From assembly GCF_000315915.1 (NCBI RefSeq), contig NC_020192.1, positions 1-64,000 on the forward strand: 64,000 nt of DNA, in the 5' to 3' direction. Position 1 is the stretch's first letter, and each line of letters begins with the position of its first letter. The position numbers and the translations under genes are program-made. Source of the stretch: Henningerozyma blattae CBS 6284 (lineage: Eukaryota > Ascomycota > Saccharomycetes > Saccharomycetales > Saccharomycetaceae). The notes beneath the pieces are model-generated. The model was not told where the DNA came from and searched no databases. It saw only the letters and a program-made list of their open reading frames with translations. This document shows positions 29,425 through 40,020 of this stretch, one piece after another.

Positions 29425-30176
29425 AGAATGATTGACATACTTCTAAGTTTTATATGATTTTGAGTGTAATATTCTGAATTGAATCTAATTTCTTATATTT
29501 TATGCATGTATAGAGTGTAATATTCTGAACCAATTCTACCTAATTCTACTCGGAATATCGAATTACCTTGGTGTCTTTAAGTCTTACATGAATCTTAGAG
29601 TTTTTCAAAAAATAACTTACATCTTACTATTTCTGGGTATATTTAAACAATTTGTCCCTTCAAACTTAATATCATGAAAGATATTCATATTATTTTTTTT
29701 GTGTTGGGACATATATTTTTACTGAATAATAAATAGCCGCTTAAAGGTTGCCAAACAAATAAAAATTCCTAAACAATTACTGCAAAAGCTCTTTTATAAA
29801 CCTAGCTATGGCAAATTAAACGATGATTTGTTTCAATGAATCCAATGCACAATTTATTTAGGTATATATATGTAGGAAAAGACTTGAGGTTCTATTATTC
29901 TAGTGTTTATTAATATGCTATATATACATTATTATATAGATATAGATAGATACATGCAAAAATTATATAACCAACGGAACAGAAATACAATTTACATTAT
30001 TAATTTTAAAAGTGATATAATTATAATATTGTGAAGTTATGGAAAAATACACACATGTAAGTCATTAAGCTACTAATAGCTTAAGAGAAAAAAAAGCAAG
30101 ACATCTAATATTGTAAAAAATTATAATTTTCTTGTCCATTTTTCTAACATTAAACTTGAGTATATTTTTAGATCAC
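29425..30176. other. VNX1-CDC33 convergent spacer
   Basis: 752 bp between two 3' ends. An 18-bp sequence, GAGTGTAATATTCTGAA with flanks, occurs twice about 51 bp apart (near 29462 and 29513). In S. cerevisiae YNL320W lies near here, but no trace of it is visible. Confidence 0.6.
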
Positions 30177-30770
30177 TTATAAACTAATAGCTGGTTGTGG
30201 GTGTTTAACGTTAGCAATGGAATGAGGGAAAAAATCTAAATGTTCATCGTCCTCTAATTCCAAGATTTTCTTGAAACGGGCACCAATCTTTTGTAATGGT
30301 TCTTTTGATTCTGACTTAGTCCATAAAGCAATCTTGAAATTACCTTTTCTGACACTTAAGACAACACCATTGACTTCAGATTCATCTTCATCAACGGTTT
30401 CACCAATGACAGATAAAACTGCCTTTAACCATAATTGATTGATTTCAGAATGCTTATTACCCCTGATTTGAGCAGACCACTTACCACCTTTAGCATTAGC
30501 AGCATCTTCCCATTCTGGTCTAATATCGTTACGAAAAACATGATAATCAGATTTCATTGGTAAATCTCTAGGTTCTGGGACATTTTGTTGAACAGCCCAG
30601 AATTCCTCAACAGTCTTAAAAGAAGTGACAGGACGCAATAGATCAGACCAAGATTCACTCTTGTCGATAGCAGGCTTAGTGTACCATAAAGTCCATTTTG
30701 TGTTCAATGGATGGCTAACAGAATTCAACGTAGTCTTTTCCAGCTTCTGGGCTACTTCGTCGGCAGACAT
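30177..30770 (-). CDS. CDC33: Translation initiation factor eIF4E (cap-binding)
   Basis: The 197-residue protein is eIF4E, which binds the m7G cap of mRNA in the cytoplasm and recruits eIF4G. Conserved regions are HPLNTKWTLWYTKPAIDKSESWSDLL (about 20-45), EEFWAVQQNVPEP (cap-binding Trp, about 55) and SDYHVFRNDIRPEWEDAANAKGGKW (cap-stacking Trp, about 86-100). GVVLSVRKGNFKIALWTKS follows. The open frame extends upstream to a GTG at 30779, but the ATG at 30770 gives the usual MSxxEV start. The N-terminal tail is shorter than in S. cerevisiae (213 aa). Confidence 0.97.
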   Translation of the reverse strand: MSADEVAQKLEKTTLNSVSHPLNTKWTLWYTKPAIDKSESWSDLLRPVTSFKTVEEFWAVQQNVPEPRDLPMKSDYHVFRNDIRPEWEDAANAKGGKWSAQIRGNKHSEINQLWLKAVLSVIGETVDEDESEVNGVVLSVRKGNFKIALWTKSESKEPLQKIGARFKKILELEDDEHLDFFPHSIANVKHPQPAISL

Positions 30771-30914
30771 AACAGGCACTTCAGAATCCTTTTACTTTCT
30801 TGAACTCCACATTTCATCTTATATTATATATATATACATCTATTTTTTTTGGATATCTATTAAGACTGTATTATCCTGTGATTAAAGATTTTGTGGAAAA
30901 ATTTCTCCGAAATG

Positions 30915-30922
30915 TTACCCGG
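30915..30922. promoter_or_regulatory. Reb1-type site in the CDC33 promoter
   Basis: TTACCCGG lies about 145 bp upstream of the CDC33 ATG, in the short 245-bp region between CDC33 and RTC1. It matches the consensus of the general regulatory factor Reb1, which keeps promoters nucleosome-free and can also stop Pol II readthrough from the upstream gene. Confidence 0.6.
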
Positions 30923-31015
30923 ATAGATATTTTTTCCTTATATCTGATCAAATAGTAAAACAATGTCCATATCATACTTTCTATCATATATAAAAATATT
31001 AAGCAGTAGCGTTGA

Positions 31016-34000
31016 TTATATTGGGGGACTGTAGAGACAGCCAGCAGGACATTCATCCATTTTTTCTTCGAGGAACCATTGTTGACCACACTCGAAGTGG
31101 AATTCATGACCACATTCCAATAAACAAATGGCCAATTTCTTCATCGGTTGTTCACAAATAACACATAGAGTGTTTGGCTTTCTGCATGAGTCACAATACC
31201 AGTACCCGAATCGTTCTAATGCGGCAGGGTCTCCTGTGTTTTGGAACTCTTCAGAGCATTTTTCCTTAGATGGTGAATTGGTGACTAATTTACCACAACT
31301 TTCACAGTAGATTTGGAATTCATCATGTCTTGTATCTGATTCAAAAATGTCAAACCAAGGACTATATTTCAATTGAGCAGATGCAATTTCGAACAATTCA
31401 TATCTATGCAACAGGTTAATGAATTGAGAAAAACAATTTTTAACAATATCTGTCCCAGTAACTTCATATATGTTTTGAAATAAGGTAAGAATATTGATTG
31501 CTAACAGAATATTTCCTGATTCAGTAGCTTGAGAAAATAATTGTCTCAGTAGCCTGTTAGTGTTCCAAGGTGCAATTACTCTTGATTTCTCATCTTCAAA
31601 TTGTGGAGAATCCCATTTTCTCAAACTCTGCAATGATTCCATAAATTCGGTAGCAAAAACTCCTTGTGCAAACGGACCATCTTTAAAACGGTTTCCTGGA
31701 GATTCATCTAGAGACCTAGTGTGAGACATTTTTGTCATAATTGCAATTGACTGTGAAGCATTGGCTTGAAATTCTTTAGTAGATGTAAATTTCGATGTAG
31801 GACTACGATCAAAAGAACGACTTGATTTAGAATTTGATAACACACTTGTGTCGATAATACCACCAAGAGATCTGGGATCGGGCATAAAAGTATCTACAAA
31901 TGATGTGCGTGGTTTTCTTTTATTGACAATTGGGATACCATTAGGATAATAACTTTCTTTTACCATACTGATTGATCTACTAGTCTGAATTTTATTCTCA
32001 TTATCTGATTTAATTTCTTTGCTACTATGACTACTATTATTTGAATCTAGAGCATGTTCTCCATCAGTAGTAGTTGTGGAAACCTCTTTTAATTCCGTTC
32101 CCCTTGAACCATCCTCAATTAGATGATTTGCATAGAATGGGGATGTCTCAGTTTGCAGCATCTCTGATTTTTTACTTTTATTATCCTTTAATTTATTATC
32201 GTCACCGTTACTAACAGAGTCAAATTGTAGCTTCTTTTTTTCGAGTAATAGCTGCTTTTTTAAATTCGAATGATGACTTATTTGATCACCAAAATCACTC
32301 ACTAAACTCTTACTCTTTTTCATTGGCTCTTTCTCCTTTTTAGGAATATATTGTATAACTTTCTCATTTAGGTAGGGATTAACTATGTTTTCACTACCAT
32401 TCTTAATATTTTCTAAGGACTCAGTATCACTAACAGATACATCCTTACCAAGCTGTATTGGTGTAATACCATTGGTACGTTTTAAATGATTATCCCCGAG
32501 CTCTTCCTGTCCATCGGCAGTTGGATCTAAGGAGGACCCACATAACCATTTTAAATCCCAAAGCAGAGAATCCCTAATTAAAATCCATATCTTAAAATTT
32601 GATAAGTCATCAATGAATGAATACACTGATGCATTATGATTACAGATAGTGACTAATCTAAATAATAATTCAGTTTTTTGTTTGAATGTAGAATTTGCAG
32701 TAATAGTCTTACTTAGTTTTACAGTACTTTTTGTCATTATCGATGAATTATTGTCCGGTATTGTATATTCCCCATCAGTATAGGATATATTATCAGATTC
32801 ATTTTCATCATCAGAGTTGTTCGTTGAAGATTGGTCATCATCAGTTTTTTTACTAATTAAGTTAGTCCAGGTAGTCATATCTCCCAATCCAAATCGTTTC
32901 ATAAGATCATTTTCAGATTCTTCATCATATTTGCGTAATGTCTTTTTAGTTAGTTTTGACTCCTCAATTTGCTTTTCCTGCACTGAAGAAAATTCTAATT
33001 CTTTAGCTAAAAATTGGAAAACTTCAATAGGTGATTCTTTGATGGCTTTAATTTCAGGTGTACATAATTTTTGTTTATTCTTAGGAAATCTTGACAAACG
33101 CATATCGTTAATAATATGTGGTAAATTAAGAGGAATTAACAGAGGTGAAGGAATATTTTGATGGCTTTTTTGATCATTATTAAATGCATAGGTTAAAGGA
33201 GAAGAAATAACCGAATTGTTGTGTGAAGAATTGGCAGAAATAGTTGATAAACTTTTGTTACTCATAGTTGGAACTGGCTTTGATGGCCTTTCGTTCCCCA
33301 GAGAAGACAATGCAGAATAACTCATACCTTTTTTTAAACTATCAATTAGCCTAGTATTCCCAGCACTTACATTAGAATTTATGAAGTTGTTTAGTTTGAC
33401 TCTACCGTTAGGAGCCTTTTCTCTCAATTGTATATTTTTAATCACTGAATCTGGTACATCATAACCACCCATATTTTGATTAATGAAAAGTAACCCATGG
33501 CCATCGATGTCTCTCCAAGTAACTTTGGACTTAGGCATATTGTCTAAAACAGTTGGTTCCTCGTCCAGATCCCATCCATTAATAGTGTAATTTCTATCAA
33601 TATTAAATATAATGGAGTCATCCCACCATACTAAGCCCAGAGATGGGGAACTAGTCATTAGTGTATGTTTGGGAATATACTTTCTAGCTAAAGAATAAAC
33701 ACTGACACCAGCTTCTTCACCCATCGAGGAAGTAGCAAATAAAGAATTTACTAAATTTTTAACATACGCAGGACGAAATTTAAGCTTTGTAACAGGAAAC
33801 CCTGTATTAATAGTTATTTCAGGTAAAATTATTGAGTTAAGTGAAGTAGTATTTCCAGTTCCTAGACTGAAAGGGGTAGACAGGCTAGTTGGAGTAGTAG
33901 AAATATCTGAAATATTTCGGTCTCCTAAATTCCAAACACATAATTTACCATCTCTACCACCAGTTGTAATATAATTGAGATTCGGATGCCAATTTAAACA

Positions 34001-35017
34001 CAAGCCAGGCCCAGTATGTGCATTAATTTTTTGTTCTACTTGATTTGGCTGTCGAATATCGAATTTTAGTAACAACCCAGAGTCATGTATGGATGCAAAT
34101 TTGTAGCCCATGGAATTCTCACTTGATGCTTCTAACCCTCCCGTAGGGGTTGACGAAAAATTATGATAAGGCATCCATTTAACGTCCCTAACTGAATCAG
34201 ATGATGTGCTAATACTAACATCACAGCGGTTAGGATTATTTGATCTTAAATCCCAAATCTTTATACAGCCATCTTGACCTCCACTTATAATCAAATTTGT
34301 ATGAACCATATTGAAATCAAAACTATTAATGGATCTAGTATGTTGTTGAAAAGAGGATACTAAAGGATTATTTGTTGATTTAGATCGATTTATATCATAT
34401 ATAGATATTACTGTAGAATTGCTGGAAACTGCAACATAGTTTTTATAATTGTAATAGCCTGTTTTCACATCAGCAATAGTACTTAATTTTACTTGCTTAT
34501 TTCGTTTAATTATACCCTGGCTAGATTGATTAGTACTCATAAAATCATGTACAAGTGATATAGATTTCTTCTGTGGTGAAAATTTGTATAATCCCAAGTG
34601 CGTTTTTCCTGCACAAACTAAAGTATTTGCAGCTGGATCATTAATCTTATCAATACTAGATAATTCTTTTTTTGTCCCTATACTATATATTGGCCCAGGA
34701 GAAAGCTTCTCTCTAGAGAATAAATTTATTCTTTTTTTATATCTCATATTTCGATTTTTACTAACATCGTTATTTAGTTTGGAGTTTTCACGTATCCCAT
34801 TATTAGGATCATTTTGATTACTTTTAGTGGTAACATGTACATGTTTATTTAAAAATTCAGCTCTAGGAGAGCCACCATTAGATGATATTCTAGATGATGA
34901 AGCAGGAAAATGTTGTATTTGAAAAGATTGTCTGTTGAAAGATATGGAATTTTCCTCTAGCTTCCCAAAATTAGCTGTTCTATAATTGTAGTTTCTTTGT
35001 AATGAGTTTTGGTTCAT
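31016..35017 (-). CDS. RTC1: SEACAT (GATOR2) subunit Rtc1/Sea2, WD40-RING protein
   Basis: The 1333-residue protein matches S. cerevisiae Rtc1/Sea2 (1341 aa), homologue of human WDR24. That protein belongs to the vacuole-associated SEA complex that opposes the TORC1 inhibitor SEACIT. The N-terminal half has a WD40 propeller (for example GGQDGCIKIWDLRS near 248 and TTGGRDGKLCVWNLG near 355). The middle is low-complexity and hydrophilic. The C-terminus (about 1250-1333) is a zinc-binding RING with CESCGKLV, YCDSCRKPNTLCVICEQPMK and CGHEFHFECGQQWF. It is next to CDC33 as in YOL138C/YOL139C. Confidence 0.95.
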   Translation of the reverse strand: MNQNSLQRNYNYRTANFGKLEENSISFNRQSFQIQHFPASSSRISSNGGSPRAEFLNKHVHVTTKSNQNDPNNGIRENSKLNNDVSKNRNMRYKKRINLFSREKLSPGPIYSIGTKKELSSIDKINDPAANTLVCAGKTHLGLYKFSPQKKSISLVHDFMSTNQSSQGIIKRNKQVKLSTIADVKTGYYNYKNYVAVSSNSTVISIYDINRSKSTNNPLVSSFQQHTRSINSFDFNMVHTNLIISGGQDGCIKIWDLRSNNPNRCDVSISTSSDSVRDVKWMPYHNFSSTPTGGLEASSENSMGYKFASIHDSGLLLKFDIRQPNQVEQKINAHTGPGLCLNWHPNLNYITTGGRDGKLCVWNLGDRNISDISTTPTSLSTPFSLGTGNTTSLNSIILPEITINTGFPVTKLKFRPAYVKNLVNSLFATSSMGEEAGVSVYSLARKYIPKHTLMTSSPSLGLVWWDDSIIFNIDRNYTINGWDLDEEPTVLDNMPKSKVTWRDIDGHGLLFINQNMGGYDVPDSVIKNIQLREKAPNGRVKLNNFINSNVSAGNTRLIDSLKKGMSYSALSSLGNERPSKPVPTMSNKSLSTISANSSHNNSVISSPLTYAFNNDQKSHQNIPSPLLIPLNLPHIINDMRLSRFPKNKQKLCTPEIKAIKESPIEVFQFLAKELEFSSVQEKQIEESKLTKKTLRKYDEESENDLMKRFGLGDMTTWTNLISKKTDDDQSSTNNSDDENESDNISYTDGEYTIPDNNSSIMTKSTVKLSKTITANSTFKQKTELLFRLVTICNHNASVYSFIDDLSNFKIWILIRDSLLWDLKWLCGSSLDPTADGQEELGDNHLKRTNGITPIQLGKDVSVSDTESLENIKNGSENIVNPYLNEKVIQYIPKKEKEPMKKSKSLVSDFGDQISHHSNLKKQLLLEKKKLQFDSVSNGDDNKLKDNKSKKSEMLQTETSPFYANHLIEDGSRGTELKEVSTTTTDGEHALDSNNSSHSSKEIKSDNENKIQTSRSISMVKESYYPNGIPIVNKRKPRTSFVDTFMPDPRSLGGIIDTSVLSNSKSSRSFDRSPTSKFTSTKEFQANASQSIAIMTKMSHTRSLDESPGNRFKDGPFAQGVFATEFMESLQSLRKWDSPQFEDEKSRVIAPWNTNRLLRQLFSQATESGNILLAINILTLFQNIYEVTGTDIVKNCFSQFINLLHRYELFEIASAQLKYSPWFDIFESDTRHDEFQIYCESCGKLVTNSPSKEKCSEEFQNTGDPAALERFGYWYCDSCRKPNTLCVICEQPMKKLAICLLECGHEFHFECGQQWFLEEKMDECPAGCLYSPPI

Positions 35018-35420
35018 CTTGTTCTCATAATAAAGTAAAAGTTAAAAAATTATTATATTGTAGCAATATTGGCAAGTAACTGTTTGAAAAGTGTAGCAGG
35101 TCAAAGGTACTCAATTTAAATTCCCTTATTGGAAAGTATCAAAAGTTTTGATATTTTTTTTATTAACTAACGTTAAAACCCATCGGAGAAACTACCGAAA
35201 TATTAAATTACCCATTGTTCAATTTTGAATAAAGGCAAAACTTTAGATAATCATAATCTCTTTTAAAATTTTATAAAAAAGATAAATAAAAGACTATCTA
35301 TAATTTAGTAGGGAAGGAATATGAAGTTCTAAAATTAATACTCAAAACGTAGCTGCTTCTCTAATGGAGCTAATATCTTTAAAAATACTATACATTCATC
35401 GAATTTATTTATCTTAATAA
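35018..35420. other. RTC1 upstream / HXT14 downstream spacer
   Basis: 403 bp, AT-rich, containing the RTC1 promoter. I name no factor site. Confidence 0.6.
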
Positions 35421-37022
35421 CTAGTGTGTTTCTTGTTTTACATCTTGATATATATCATCAATCTCTTTTTCAGTTAAACCCTTTGTTTCTGGGACACATT
35501 GCCAACTGAAAATGAATCCAATTGTCAAGAAGCCTGAAAATATATACCCACATAGGAACCCGACTCTACTTAAAATCAAGGGCATAACTAGAGAAACTAA
35601 AAAATTCATTATCCAATTAAAAAACGAACAAATTGCAATCGACTCTGCTTTTACTCTAGAAGGGAATAATTCAGATACCAATACAAAAGACACTGGACCT
35701 AGTGTAATTGCGAAAAAGAAGATATATAAACAAACAATAAAAATCAATCCAACACCAACATAAGGCTCATTTATGGCAAAATTACCAATGGAGGCAAATA
35801 AAATCATGAAAATATTTAAACTTAGACAACCTAGAAGATAACATGTTCTTCTTCCTATCTGTTCTACCAAATAAATGCCACCAAAAGTAGAAACAAAATT
35901 CACCAATGATAATATTATTGCAGTTAAATATGAGTCTTCAAAACCAACATTCTTAAATATCGTAGTCCCATAATAGAAGAAATAATTTATACCTGATAAT
36001 TGTTGGAATGTCATAATTAAGATTCCAATTAATAGTCTATAACCTAGTTTTGGTTTACCAAAAATAAATTCAAATTTAAGTTTTGGTGTCTCATTATTTT
36101 CCTCTTTTTCAATCTCTGCTGATAATTTTATGTCATTGATAAATTCCATTGATAATCTATCTGTTTCAGCAACCCCATTCATTTTAGCAAAAGATTTTTG
36201 TGCACCATCCATATCAAAACATAATTTACCTAAATAAATGGCAGATTCTGGGATGAAAAATAAACCAATAAATACAATCGAGTCCCAAAAGACATTTAAT
36301 AAAATTGGAACTTGCCATGCTCTATTATCTTCACTATCATTATAAATATTATGACAAATAAAATTTGAAATATTTCCTGTAAGTATTCCTAATGTTATCA
36401 TGAGTTGATATAGTACAACCATAGCTCCTCTAATCTTTAAAGGTGAATTTTCACATAAATACATAGGTACAATAACTGCAGTTGTACCAATTGCAATACC
36501 AGTTAATAATCTTCCAATGAAAAATTGTATCCATGAATAATCTTCTACCAATTCAGTGAATAAACCCAATAAATGAATACACATTGCAATTCCTAAGGCC
36601 ATTTTCCTTCCACGATAATCTCCAAGCTTACCAAGGGTTAACCCACCAATACCAGCCCCAATATTGTATATACCAATGATTAAGCCAGATAATGTTGGAT
36701 CAAAATATCTTTCACTTGTTTCAGGGTTGATTTTGTTACCAAAAGATTTTTTAAATATTTGCATGTTAATAATTCCTCCTATGGTGCCAATATCCCATCC
36801 AAATATGAACCCTGTGAAAGAGATAATTAAACATAATATCACAGGTTTTAATAACGAAGGTGGCTCTTGAACTATTGGAGATTTGTCTAGAGTATCTACA
36901 GGAATATTTTCCAATTGAAACTCATTTGGCCCCACTTCCTCATCGAAATTATAAGATTCATTGATGTTTGTAGTTCCTTCACTGTAAAAACTTGAAGTTA
37001 CAGCGTCTTCACGAGTTGACAT
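35421..37022 (-). CDS. HXT14: Sugar transporter, HXT14-like
   Basis: The 533-residue major-facilitator sugar porter has 12 predicted helices after a ~60-residue cytoplasmic N-terminus. Family signatures are GFIFGWDIGTIGG (helix 1), GKLGDYRGRKMAL (loop 2-3), GRLLTGIAIGTTAVIVPMYLCE (helix 4), QQLSGINYFFYYGTTIF (helix 7), LVEQIGRRTCYLLG and PETKGLTEKEIDDIYQ at the end. S. cerevisiae Hxt14 (540 aa, YNL318C) lies at the corresponding place and is a divergent family member linked to galactose uptake. It differs clearly from the HXT fragment at 7985-8214, so it is not part of that array. Orthology rests mostly on synteny. Confidence 0.85.
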   Translation of the reverse strand: MSTREDAVTSSFYSEGTTNINESYNFDEEVGPNEFQLENIPVDTLDKSPIVQEPPSLLKPVILCLIISFTGFIFGWDIGTIGGIINMQIFKKSFGNKINPETSERYFDPTLSGLIIGIYNIGAGIGGLTLGKLGDYRGRKMALGIAMCIHLLGLFTELVEDYSWIQFFIGRLLTGIAIGTTAVIVPMYLCENSPLKIRGAMVVLYQLMITLGILTGNISNFICHNIYNDSEDNRAWQVPILLNVFWDSIVFIGLFFIPESAIYLGKLCFDMDGAQKSFAKMNGVAETDRLSMEFINDIKLSAEIEKEENNETPKLKFEFIFGKPKLGYRLLIGILIMTFQQLSGINYFFYYGTTIFKNVGFEDSYLTAIILSLVNFVSTFGGIYLVEQIGRRTCYLLGCLSLNIFMILFASIGNFAINEPYVGVGLIFIVCLYIFFFAITLGPVSFVLVSELFPSRVKAESIAICSFFNWIMNFLVSLVMPLILSRVGFLCGYIFSGFLTIGFIFSWQCVPETKGLTEKEIDDIYQDVKQETH

Positions 37023-37998
37023 ATTTTATTTTTCAATAATTTTTTTTCTTTTAAAAATTTTAATATATATATATATATTGTTGTTACTTGAATATTTGAT
37101 TTAGTCTAAAATGTGTTTAGGATAATAAATTAGCAAATTTATAAATGCTTGAGCTATTATTTTTGTTCTCTTTTACAGCAGTATCAAACAAACCAACTAT
37201 AATTTTTAGATAAAAATTCACCATATATTGCTTATACTTTTTGTTATTTTTAAGATAAGTTACAAGGCAAACAATTCTATTAAAATTACTTGGTATTGCA
37301 ATTTTGTGTCATCACTAACTGAAAATAATAACACTTCACAAATAACAAGATAATGGAAAACTGTTACTGAACAAAAAAAACAAAATAAAACATTATATTT
37401 TGGTTTCAAAATAAATTTTATATTTCCTTTATAATTACTTTACTTCTTCAAAGTTGAAGTTTGATTCTCCATTAATATTGTTGTGGAATCTAATAATATT
37501 ATTACTCTCTTATTAAATTCTTCCCCAATATGTATGCAGACCTTTTACTTCTTATTAATAAATATTTACCACTTCTAGCAATCTCTCTAGTTTAAATATC
37601 TATATTTACATACCCATAATAGTACCAATCTTTAATGTGTCAATAAATATTCTTGTTCAAATCTTACAATGCCAAACTCTATTATTATAAGTGTCAAAGC
37701 TTTTTTTTTCAGGGCTTGACACATGGATCCCAAGGGCTTTACATTCCTCTATTTGAAAAATACTTGGATCGGAAAAAGTGATGCTCTATAGCAACAGTAT
37801 ACCAATTTTAAAAAGAGACAAAAAAAAAACTAGATACAAAACTAAAAAATTAAAAAAGAACCACAAAAGTATATACTTTCAATTGTGGAAATAGCTAATC
37901 GGAACTGTATTGGAACAGAGATTAGAGTCCTTGAGAACATCTATTTTGCTAAAGTATAAAATAATTGCTCAATTAATAAATAATAAAATATTCTTACT
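37023..37998. promoter_or_regulatory. Divergent promoter region HXT14 / BSC6
   Basis: 976 bp. A (TA)n tract lies at 37063-37078. CGGAAAA near 37770 fits the Rgt1 consensus CGGANNA, plausible for a hexose-transporter promoter, though it is far from the HXT14 start. Poly-A tracts occur near 37373 and 37820. No RNA gene is recognised. Confidence 0.4.
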
Positions 37999-39699
37999 AT
38001 GGGACCACAGCTTGACATAGATTCCAAAGTAAGGGAGGATCCCAAACCTATTGAAATGCAAGATTTATTAGATAATAATATCGACTTCGATAATGATTTA
38101 GATGCCAATAACGAGGAGGATCCCGACCCATCTATGGAGAATGGATTAAACCTTGAGAATGTGGATAGTGATGATGAATTTGATAATAATGCACTCCATA
38201 ATTCCAATGATTTGGGGTTTAAACCAACATATAAGGATATACTTTGGAAAGGTAAACTAGTCAGAACTTATGACATGGATTACAAAAATGTTCCACTCGT
38301 AAAATTACAAATATTTGCATGCCTAATTTTATTTGTGGTCTTTGGGATTAATGACCAAACTACCGGGGCCTTAATGCCTACTCTAAAGGATAAATATAAT
38401 GTATCAGAAGTAGTACTGGCAAATATTTTCTTATTTCAAATTGGAGGTTATACGATTTCATCATTGATTAATGAACAAATACATAGACTAGTGGGAGTAA
38501 GGGGTGTAGTAATACTAGCCTGCTGTTTATCAATAACATTTTATACTTTAATGTTCTTAGAACCCCCAAGTTTTATATACTATATTTGTTATGTTCTACC
38601 GTTGGGGTTAAGTACAGGGCTATTAGATTGTACAGGTAATGTTTTGGTAGGAGGTCTTGTTGAAAATAATAATGAATGGATGGGTATAATGCATGGAATG
38701 TATGGTGCTGCTTCTATGGCCACACCTCCTATTGCGTCACATTTCTCTGAATCTGGCCACTGGAATAGATTTTTTTTATTACCATTAACTGGCTCTATTA
38801 TTGGGCTTTTAATCAGTATCCCCGCATTTAGATATGATAACGCCATAAAATATGATTACGATTGTTTACATGAAGAACAAGCTCATCATATTACTGAAAC
38901 TGGATCTAGTTATGAACATTTTATTAACACAGATCGCAATGATTCTAAAAAACCAATGCTTATTGAGATAAACAATAACGGCTCTGCACTTGAAGAGGGA
39001 TCTATACTAGATTCAGAAAATAATCAACAATCAATTACAACTCTTTTATCACAATCAAATACGGAATCTGGGTTTGCTTTGCTGAAAAAGCCTCAAATAT
39101 TGTTATATGCGTTATACCTTTTCATTTATTTGGGAGCAGAGGTTGGTACTGGTTCATGGTTATTAACATTTCTATTAAATAGTAAGTCATCAGATAGAAT
39201 TGGTATGTCTTACGTGACCTCTTCATATTGGGCAGGGCTTACTTTTGGTAGATTCACTTTAGGCTTCGTTACGAATAGGGCATTCAAAAATGTCTACAGA
39301 GCCAGTACATTCTATAGTGTTTTAACTGTGATTGCTTACACTTTGTTTGTGTGCATAAGTGTAAAAGTACCAGGAGATCCAACAAACTCCTACAGCCCTT
39401 ATTTTATTTTGTTTTTCATTATTATGTTTTTATGCGGCGTTTTTATTGGTCCATTATTCCCAAATGCAAGTATTGTTGCATTACAAGTCTTACCAAAGAA
39501 ATATCATGTGGGAGGTATTGGTATTGCAGTTGCAGTAGGTGGTTGTGGTTGTGCTTTACTGCCTTATCTAATTGGTATAGTTTCACATGCTATTAATTTG
39601 AATTTATTCCCAGTACTATGTTGGACTATGGTAGTATCTTTTACATTAATATGGGAATTATATCCGAAGTTTATTGAGGGCCATGATGAATATTTATAG
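37999..39699 (+). CDS. BSC6: Major facilitator family protein Bsc6
   Basis: The 566-residue protein has an acidic Asp/Asn-rich N-terminus (about 100 residues) and then about 11-12 membrane helices. The arrangement resembles fucose-permease-like MFS transporters: FGINDQTTGALMPTLKDKYNVS in helix 1 and YVTSSYWAGLTFGRFTLGF near helix 8. S. cerevisiae BSC6 (YOL137W, 498 aa) is of unknown substrate and was found among genes with natural stop-codon readthrough. Here the stop is TAG followed by AAAATT and the frame stays open only 15 more codons. Its position beside RTC1 and HXT14 supports orthology. Confidence 0.9.
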   Translation: MGPQLDIDSKVREDPKPIEMQDLLDNNIDFDNDLDANNEEDPDPSMENGLNLENVDSDDEFDNNALHNSNDLGFKPTYKDILWKGKLVRTYDMDYKNVPLVKLQIFACLILFVVFGINDQTTGALMPTLKDKYNVSEVVLANIFLFQIGGYTISSLINEQIHRLVGVRGVVILACCLSITFYTLMFLEPPSFIYYICYVLPLGLSTGLLDCTGNVLVGGLVENNNEWMGIMHGMYGAASMATPPIASHFSESGHWNRFFLLPLTGSIIGLLISIPAFRYDNAIKYDYDCLHEEQAHHITETGSSYEHFINTDRNDSKKPMLIEINNNGSALEEGSILDSENNQQSITTLLSQSNTESGFALLKKPQILLYALYLFIYLGAEVGTGSWLLTFLLNSKSSDRIGMSYVTSSYWAGLTFGRFTLGFVTNRAFKNVYRASTFYSVLTVIAYTLFVCISVKVPGDPTNSYSPYFILFFIIMFLCGVFIGPLFPNASIVALQVLPKKYHVGGIGIAVAVGGCGCALLPYLIGIVSHAINLNLFPVLCWTMVVSFTLIWELYPKFIEGHDEYL

Positions 39700-40020
39700 A
39701 AAATTTATTTTGAACCTTTAATATTTAACGTTTTTTGCACATAATTTCTCTTTATACCATATATAATTAAGGCACTATCATTTTCTCTCATTGTCTTATT
39801 TTTTCAGTTGAGTAAGCATAAATTTGTTCTTTTTTATGTGACATCTAACAAATTTATAGAATTAAATCTCTTTGCAATTTTTAAATACATTCTCATTTAT
39901 TATTTTTACTAATTATATTTTATAGAGAGATGGATTCTAAAATCATTACATTAAGGCTTTCTCAATTCAACAAGCTTTTTTTCTTTCTTGCAAATAGAAA
40001 GACATTTATATATATTACAT
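39700..40020. other. BSC6-DPI35 convergent spacer (synteny junction)
   Basis: 321 bp with no gene or repeat. This spacer joins the YNL/YOL-like block to the YMR/YLR-like block, so it marks a rearrangement breakpoint relative to S. cerevisiae. No tRNA or transposon trace, the usual companions of such breakpoints, is visible. Confidence 0.6.

Noticed and set aside
38589..38846. Antisense ORFs inside BSC6, RTC1, ARG8, MLH2, ECM16 and RAD5
   Set aside because: Shadows of well-supported genes on the other strand with no independent homology.
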